Positions 59,307 to 64,000 of a stretch of DNA of 64,000 bases are shown one piece after another. A program made the position numbers and the translations under genes. The stretch covers positions 1 to 64,000 of the forward strand of contig JANQHI010000031.1 in assembly GCA_028282705.1 (NCBI GenBank), in the 5' to 3' direction. Under the pieces are notes generated by a model. It saw nothing but the letters and a program-made list of their open reading frames with translations, had not been told where the DNA came from and did no database searches. The DNA comes from Prolixibacteraceae bacterium (GTDB taxonomy: Bacteria > Bacteroidota > Bacteroidia > Bacteroidales > Prolixibacteraceae). How positions within the stretch are numbered: position 1 is the stretch's first letter; each line of letters begins with the position of its first letter.

Positions 59307-60008
59307 ATGCAGCTTTTTTATATACCCAATATTAGTGGGACACATATCACTTTAAATGAATCAGAATCAAAGCATTGTACCCGTGCATTGAGGCTAAAAA
59401 AAGGTGACAAGGTGCAATTGATTGATGGCGTAGGAGGGCTCTATTTTGCTGAAATTGAAATCCCTGACAGTAAAAAATGCCAACTAAAAATACTGGATTC
59501 AGTGCATGGTTACAATAAAAGAAACCACTTCCTGCATATTGCTATTTCCCCTACCAAAAATATTGACAGGTTTGAATGGTTCCTTGAAAAAGCAACAGAA
59601 ATTGGGATAGATGAAATCACCCCTACCCTATGCAGGTATTCTGAAAGAAAAGTAATAAAGCCTGAAAGGTTAAAAAGCATCACCATTTCAGCTATAAAGC
59701 AGTCCCTAAAGGCTTACCTGCCAACCCTTAATGGGCTTGCTAAATTTGAAGAGCTGGTATCCCAGCCTTTTGATGGGGCAAAATACATTGCCCATTGCTA
59801 TAAAGGAAACAAAGCCCTTTTAAAAGATATGGAAAAAAAAAGTGGCAAGGTTTTGATACTTATTGGTCCTGAGGGTGATTTTTCTGAAGCAGAAGTAGAA
59901 ATGGCAAAAGCCAATGGGTTCAAAGAAATTTCATTGGGAAAAAGCAGGCTGAGGACAGAAACAGCAGGGGTAGTAGCATGCCACACTGTTAATTTATTAA
60001 ATGAATAA
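59307..60008 (+). CDS. rsmE: 16S rRNA m3U1498 methyltransferase
   Basis: The protein has 233 residues. It has an N-terminal PUA-like part (LNESESKHCTRALRLKKGDKVQLIDG) and a SPOUT methyltransferase core, with AISPTKNIDRFEWFLEKATEIGID and the knot region LILIGPEGDFSEAEVEMAK…ISLGKSRLRTETAGVVACH. It methylates U1498 of 16S rRNA. It ends 12 bp before the DUF4159 gene. Confidence 0.96.
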   Translation: MQLFYIPNISGTHITLNESESKHCTRALRLKKGDKVQLIDGVGGLYFAEIEIPDSKKCQLKILDSVHGYNKRNHFLHIAISPTKNIDRFEWFLEKATEIGIDEITPTLCRYSERKVIKPERLKSITISAIKQSLKAYLPTLNGLAKFEELVSQPFDGAKYIAHCYKGNKALLKDMEKKSGKVLILIGPEGDFSEAEVEMAKANGFKEISLGKSRLRTETAGVVACHTVNLLNE

Positions 60009-60020
60009 CACTATACCTGG

Positions 60021-60674
60021 ATGAAGAACTGGATTTTAACCATACTATTTTTTATATGCCTGGGATTATCAGGGCAAGAGACTACTGTAAAAATTGCAGT
60101 GCTGAAATATAATGGAGGGGGTGACTGGTATGCTGACCCAACTGCCCTTCCCAACCTGGTCAGCTTTTGCAACAATAACCTGAAAACCAATATTTACCCT
60201 GAACCATCAACCATTGAAGTAGGAAGCCAGGAAATACTGAACTACCCCTTTGTGCACCTTACTGGCCATGGGAATGTGATCTTTTCAGACACTGATGTCA
60301 GAAACCTGAAAAGGTACCTTCATGCAGGGGGTTTCCTTCACATTGATGATAATTATGGGCTAGATGAATTTATCAGGAGGGAAATGAAAAAGGTTTTTCC
60401 TGACAAAGATTTTATTGAACTGCCTCCTTCCCATGAAATATTCAACCAAAAATATATTTTCCAAACTGGGCTGCCCAAAATTCATGAACATGATGACAAA
60501 CAGCCACAAGCATTTGGATTATTTATTGATGGAAGGATGGTTTGCCTTTATACTTATGAATCAGACTTGGGAGATGGCTGGGAAGACCCTGAAGTGCATG
60601 GAGACCCTGAACCAACCAGGCTAAAAGCTTTACAAATGGGAGCCAACATTATTTCTTTTGTTTTTAACCAATAA
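60021..60674 (+). CDS. DUF4159 domain protein, exported
   Basis: The protein has 217 residues with a signal peptide (WILTILFFICLGLSGQ). The body contains LKYNGGGDWYADPTALPNLVSFCNNNLKTNI, FVHLTGHGNVIFSDTDVRNLKRYLHAGGFLHIDDNYGLDEFIRREMKKVFP and a C-terminal HGDPEPTRLKALQMGANIISF. This is the DUF4159 family, a flavodoxin/GATase-like fold often seen with MoxR operons or alone. Function unknown. Probably co-transcribed with rsmE. Confidence 0.93.
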   Translation: MKNWILTILFFICLGLSGQETTVKIAVLKYNGGGDWYADPTALPNLVSFCNNNLKTNIYPEPSTIEVGSQEILNYPFVHLTGHGNVIFSDTDVRNLKRYLHAGGFLHIDDNYGLDEFIRREMKKVFPDKDFIELPPSHEIFNQKYIFQTGLPKIHEHDDKQPQAFGLFIDGRMVCLYTYESDLGDGWEDPEVHGDPEPTRLKALQMGANIISFVFNQ

Positions 60675-60824
60675 ACAGTGCACTATTGCTTAAATGCATT
60701 AATGAGAGAATAAGAAAAACATTGCCAGGCATAAAAGTTAAAAAGCAAATATAAATTAAGAAATCAATAATCATTTTTACATTCATGCATTTATCTATTC
60801 ATTTATGCATTCAATCATTAACAT

Positions 60825-61403
60825 ATGAAAGTAGTAGCATTTAATGGAAGCCCAAGGAAAGAGGGCAATACATCAATCCTTATCAACACAGTGTTTAATG
60901 AGCTGGAAAAAGAAGGCATCCAGACAGAGCTGGTACAAATTGGGAATAAGACAGTTCATGGCTGTACTGCTTGTGGGAAGTGCAGGGAATTCCTTGATAA
61001 AAGGTGCCATATAAAAAATGATTTGCTGAACCTGTGTATAGAAAAAATGGATGAAGCAGATGGTATTTTGATAGGCTCTCCTGTTTACTTTACAGATGTG
61101 ACTACTGAAACAAAAGCTTTACTTGATATAGCAGGTTATGTAGTTAGGGGCAATGGGCAATTCCTAAAAAGGAAAGTTGGGGCTGGTATTGTTTCTGTCA
61201 GGCGTGGAGGTGCTTTGCATACTTTTGAAACCATCAATAACTTTTTCCTGATCAACCAAATGATGGTTGTTGGGTCTTCATACTGGAATTTTGCTTTTGG
61301 TGGAAAGCCAGGAGAAGTTTTAGAAGATGCTGAAGGGATTAAAACCATGAAAACCCTGGGGCAAAATATGGGTTGGTTGTTAAAGAAGATATATGGTGAA
61401 TGA
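60825..61403 (+). CDS. NADPH-dependent FMN reductase / iron-sulfur flavoprotein family
   Basis: This 192-residue flavodoxin-fold protein has the FMN phosphate loop NGSPRKEGNTS, then VHGCTACGKC and KRCHIKND, which supply cysteines like those of iron-sulfur flavoproteins, and LIGSPVYFTDVTTETKALLD for the isoalloxazine. It transfers electrons from a nicotinamide cofactor to an unknown acceptor. The 60675-60824 gap is AT-rich with no gene. Confidence 0.9.
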   Translation: MKVVAFNGSPRKEGNTSILINTVFNELEKEGIQTELVQIGNKTVHGCTACGKCREFLDKRCHIKNDLLNLCIEKMDEADGILIGSPVYFTDVTTETKALLDIAGYVVRGNGQFLKRKVGAGIVSVRRGGALHTFETINNFFLINQMMVVGSSYWNFAFGGKPGEVLEDAEGIKTMKTLGQNMGWLLKKIYGE

Positions 61404-61490
61404 GTAATTGAGTTAATACACTACACTGTAAACTGCTATATTAGAAATTAACACTTAAAACTTACCATTTCATCTCACTTTCAAAAGCAT

Positions 61491-61520
61491 AAAAAAGAGG
61501 CTACCCTTTTGGGCAACCTC
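61491..61520 (-). terminator. Terminator of the PPi-phosphofructokinase gene
   Basis: On the minus strand GAGGTTGCCC pairs with GGGTAGCCTC around AAAA, followed by six T. It lies 27 bp after the stop. Confidence 0.88.
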
Positions 61521-61546
61521 TTCAACTATATATGAAAAATAAATGA

Positions 61547-63202
61547 TTAGGCTTTTTCCAATTTTAATGTTTCAGTAGGTTGGTCACATACAACAGATGG
61601 CCCAAAATACTGGATTGGCCCAGGGTAAACAAAGCTGGTTTGCTCTGCCCATTCATCCCTTTTTGATTCAAGGTATTTAAATGGTGCCCCATCCAACTCA
61701 ACTAATGCTTTTTGTATCACTGGCTTCATGTGCCCATGCCTTCTTTCCATATTCATCATCATGGTGATTGGTACGCCTCCTGCCAGCCAGTTATCAGCCG
61801 ATTGGGTAAGGTTCCTGATGGATGACATGTAACCTGTCTTCTCCGCAGCTATCAAAATTGCAGCATTAACCCCAATTGAATAGGTATAGTCAGCATCAAA
61901 GTTTGAAGGTGAAGCACACCTGCCTTCATATCCAAAGAAATGGTATTGAGCCTTAAATTTGCCTGCATACAAGTCATCTTTTTTCAGTTCCTTCATTTTT
62001 GCTTTCACCATTTCGCCCAGCAGTTTTTCAGTTTCAATCAAAGAAACCTGGACATTCCCATGTGGGTCACGGTCAAGGGTCAACTGGTTGGCAATACCTA
62101 CTGGTAGTGATTTAAATACTTTTGCTGATTCAGGGCTCAGGTGTTCAGCCAACCATTCCAGCCTAACACTTTTCCTAAGCAGTTTAAATTCTTTTTCAAG
62201 TTTTGTGCCTTCAGCCAAAATTTCATTTAATTCTGAAATCAATGTTTTCATTTCAGGGATAAACTCAATCAGCCCTTCAGGGATCAAAGCCACACCATAA
62301 TTCCTACCCATGTTACCCCTCTTTGCTATTATTTTAGCCATATAATCTACAACCTGTTGCAAAGTCATTTTTTTCTGGGCTACTTCTTCTGAAATAAGGG
62401 TAATATTTGGTTGAGTCTGCAATGCACATTCTAAGCCAATATGTGAAGCAGAGCGCCCCATCAGTTTAATAAAGTGCCAGTATTTTTTAGCTGAACGTGC
62501 ATCCCTCTGGATATTCCCAATCAATTCAGAATATACTTTAGTAGCTGTATCAAAACCAAATGAAGCTTCTACCATCTCATTTTTCAGGTCACCATCAATT
62601 GTTTTAGGGCAGCCAATTACTTGTACCCCTGAATTAATGCTCGCATAATATTCAGCAATAACACAAGCATTGGTATTTGAATCATCTCCACCAATAATTA
62701 CAAGTGCATTGATATCTAACCTTTTAAGAACTTCAAGTCCTTTATTAAATTGTTCTTTTTCTTCCAGCTTTGTCCTACCAGAGCCAATAATGTCAAAACC
62801 TCCAGTATTCCTGTACCTGTCAACCACATCAGCTGTGAGCTCTTTATAATCATGGTCAACCAACCCACTGGGGCCTCCCAGGAACCCATACAACTTGCTG
62901 TCTTTATGAATCCTTTTAATGCCATCAAAAAGCCCTGAAATTACATTGTGCCCACCAGGTGCCTGCCCTCCTGAAAGGATTACCCCCACATTGATTGGTT
63001 TGTCTCCTCCCATTTCACCCCCTGGCTCAAAAGTAATAAGAGGCATACCATAGGTATTTGGGAAAAGCTTTTTAATATCTTCCTGGTCATCTACTGACTC
63101 TGTTTTTTCACCTTCAACCAAGTTAACTGGCCCTTTCAAAGAAGTAGGTAATTTGGGCTGGTATTTAGCCCTTTCCTGTTGCAATGGACTTATATTCGTC
63201 AT
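61547..63202 (-). CDS. pfp: Diphosphate-fructose-6-phosphate 1-phosphotransferase
   Basis: This 551-residue PPi-dependent phosphofructokinase of the long type has VGVILSGGQAPGGHNVI (72-88), GGDDSNTNA (171-179), where the second Asp favours PPi over ATP, and PKTIDGDLKN with the catalytic Asp. GRSASHIGLEC and FFGYEGRCASPS bind fructose 6-phosphate. It makes fructose 1,6-bisphosphate reversibly, saving ATP, as is common in Bacteroidota. It is a single-gene unit with its own terminator. Confidence 0.97.
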   Translation of the reverse strand: MTNISPLQQERAKYQPKLPTSLKGPVNLVEGEKTESVDDQEDIKKLFPNTYGMPLITFEPGGEMGGDKPINVGVILSGGQAPGGHNVISGLFDGIKRIHKDSKLYGFLGGPSGLVDHDYKELTADVVDRYRNTGGFDIIGSGRTKLEEKEQFNKGLEVLKRLDINALVIIGGDDSNTNACVIAEYYASINSGVQVIGCPKTIDGDLKNEMVEASFGFDTATKVYSELIGNIQRDARSAKKYWHFIKLMGRSASHIGLECALQTQPNITLISEEVAQKKMTLQQVVDYMAKIIAKRGNMGRNYGVALIPEGLIEFIPEMKTLISELNEILAEGTKLEKEFKLLRKSVRLEWLAEHLSPESAKVFKSLPVGIANQLTLDRDPHGNVQVSLIETEKLLGEMVKAKMKELKKDDLYAGKFKAQYHFFGYEGRCASPSNFDADYTYSIGVNAAILIAAEKTGYMSSIRNLTQSADNWLAGGVPITMMMNMERRHGHMKPVIQKALVELDGAPFKYLESKRDEWAEQTSFVYPGPIQYFGPSVVCDQPTETLKLEKA

Positions 63203-63411
63203 GTTTTCTCTTTTTGGTAACTTATCAATTCTTTGTCACCAAAAGTACATTAAATATGATTGTTATCAGCTTTTAGGATAGATTGGGCGAAAACAATTTA
63301 AAGTAAAATTAACTACACAAAAAGTAGGATTATATGCAATATTCTTTCCGAATTTATTCTTTTAAAATGAATTTGGAAATATTTTTTTATACTTTAGTTT
63401 TACACACAAAA

Positions 63412-63624
63412 TCAGTTAGTTATAAAGTCAATGATATTGCTTGCTCCACCTGACCTGCCCCCCCTGTAAAATTCAGTGTACCCACATTGCCTGCACGAAA
63501 CTGATGTGAACCTCCTATTTTGAATATTGAAATATTTGGTGAACCCTGCCCCTGTTGTCCTAATTTGGTCAATATCTGCTGTCCTGTTCCCACATTTTGG
63601 GCAATGATAACTACTTTTATTCAT
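63412..63624 (-). CDS. Small zinc-ribbon protein
   Basis: This 70-residue protein has YHCPKCGNRTADIDQIRTTGAGFTKYFNIQNRRFTSVSCRQCGYTEFY, with two CxxC pairs (residues 8-11 and 44-47). This matches the small predicted nucleic-acid-binding zinc-ribbon family (zinc_ribbon_13-like). The tail is Gly/Ser-rich. The role is unknown. Confidence 0.9.
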   Translation of the reverse strand: MNKSSYHCPKCGNRTADIDQIRTTGAGFTKYFNIQNRRFTSVSCRQCGYTEFYRGGRSGGASNIIDFITN

Positions 63625-63704
63625 GGTGCTATTATTAAAATTTAATCAATATATGTGTACCTAAAAAGTTGGATACATTACGCTTTGGATGAACAGATTT
63701 GCAC

Positions 63705-63857
63705 CTATTTTTTAAGCCTTTTGGATTCTTTTAAAGCTTTATGGATAATCCACTCCAATTGGCCATTTATACTTCTGAACTCATCATTGGCCCATTTTTC
63801 CACACTTTCCAACAATTCAGGGTCAATCCTTAATACAAATGATTTCTTTTTAGCCAT
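63705..63857 (-). CDS. Arc/ribbon-helix-helix-like small protein (50 residues)
   Basis: The protein starts MAKKKSFVLRIDPELLESVEKWANDEF, continues with SINGQLEWIIHKALKESK and ends in KRLKK. This is the beta strand plus two helices of Arc-type ribbon-helix-helix proteins. It overlaps the stop of the upstream gene by 8 nt, so the two are translationally coupled. It could be a repressor of this small operon. It was missed by a 60-codon cutoff, but the motif is clear. Confidence 0.85.
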   Translation of the reverse strand: MAKKKSFVLRIDPELLESVEKWANDEFRSINGQLEWIIHKALKESKRLKK

Positions 63858-64000
63858 TTTTTTTCAACTTGCTGTTCTTCATCCTTTCCAATGCTTTCAG
63901 GAATAATTCAGGTTTTTGTGTCCCCAATATAACTTTATTTCCTTTGGAAAGCTTAAGCTCAATACCTTTGCTCCCTGAAATCATAAAAATCCCTTTCCTG
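63850..64000 (-). CDS. C-terminal end of a membrane or PH-like protein, cut by window edge
   Basis: The open frame at the right edge reads KGIFMISGSKGIELKLSKGNKVILGTQKPELFLKALERMKN and ends KLKKNG. The pattern of beta strands with KxVILGTQKPELFLKAL is like the end of bacterial PH-domain/photosystem-like membrane proteins, where a sugar-like loop precedes the last helix. The N-terminus lies outside the window, so the identity is tentative. It is coupled to the ribbon-helix-helix gene. Confidence 0.5.
   Translation of the reverse strand, partial: RKGIFMISGSKGIELKLSKGNKVILGTQKPELFLKALERMKNSKLKKNG

Noticed and set aside
1..64000. CRISPR arrays
   Set aside because: No regularly spaced identical repeats were seen by eye, and no cas-like genes are present.

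Overview
The window looks like a low-GC Bacteroidota chromosome, probably a Bacteroidales/Marinilabiliales-type or related lineage. The reasons are: the promoters that can be read fit TTTG-N19/20-TAnnTTTG; many families are ones typical of the phylum (DUF4924, DUF4199, DUF6132, DUF4159, DUF1599, BT_3928-like, LVIVD lipoproteins); folP is followed directly by cdaA; and the lipoproteins carry short Bacteroidota-type signals. The genus cannot be read from the sequence.

Layout. 1-809: right part of an IS3-family (IS407-like) element cut by the window edge. 1057-4992: a large membrane-anchored TPR protein and a small unknown gene facing away from it. About 5.1-18.3 kb: a putative integrative and mobilizable element. 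It has a SprT-like protease, small membrane proteins, a coiled-coil/membrane/vWA-like gene set, an excisionase-like HTH protein, three related small 'G-x3-G' proteins, MobC, relaxase, a VirD4/TraG-like coupling protein, a dense cluster of inverted repeats, a cargo block (SymE-like toxin, adenine methyltransferase, Fic) and a large serine recombinase. 18.5-22.3 kb: a tight four-gene operon of Septu-like PtuA ATPase and PtuB HNH nuclease, an AdoMet-decarboxylase-like protein with an altered cleavage site, and a DUF3326-like protein. This is the best candidate for an undescribed (defence) system.

22.7-23.5 kb: tRNA-Pro and tRNA-Ser with decayed tRNA-Pro fragments carrying palindromes in the D-loop, then a structured RNA of about 190-220 nt with 6S-like architecture. 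23.5-37.7 kb: core genes (lnt, split UshA-like nucleotidase, amidase, hslR-pth-rplY, prs, engB, manA, udk, PolB-type exonuclease, thioredoxin, LuxR-type regulator). 38.0-45.4 kb: a second accessory stretch with secreted proteins of unknown role, broken genes and a RES-Xre toxin-antitoxin pair. 45.4-46.1 kb: tRNA-Tyr, tRNA-Thr (again flanked by partial copies interrupted by palindromes) and the SRP RNA. 46.2-64.0 kb: core metabolism and envelope genes (GT2, FabK-like, cdaA-folP, tpiA, prmA, LVIVD lipoproteins, rsmE, PPi-dependent phosphofructokinase and small genes).

How it fits together: core blocks alternate with two accessory regions rich in conflict genes (Septu-like operon, SymE, Fic, methyltransferase, RES-Xre). 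Short palindromes of the type CCCCGATA..TATCGGGG are scattered between genes and have twice landed in loops of duplicated tRNA pieces.
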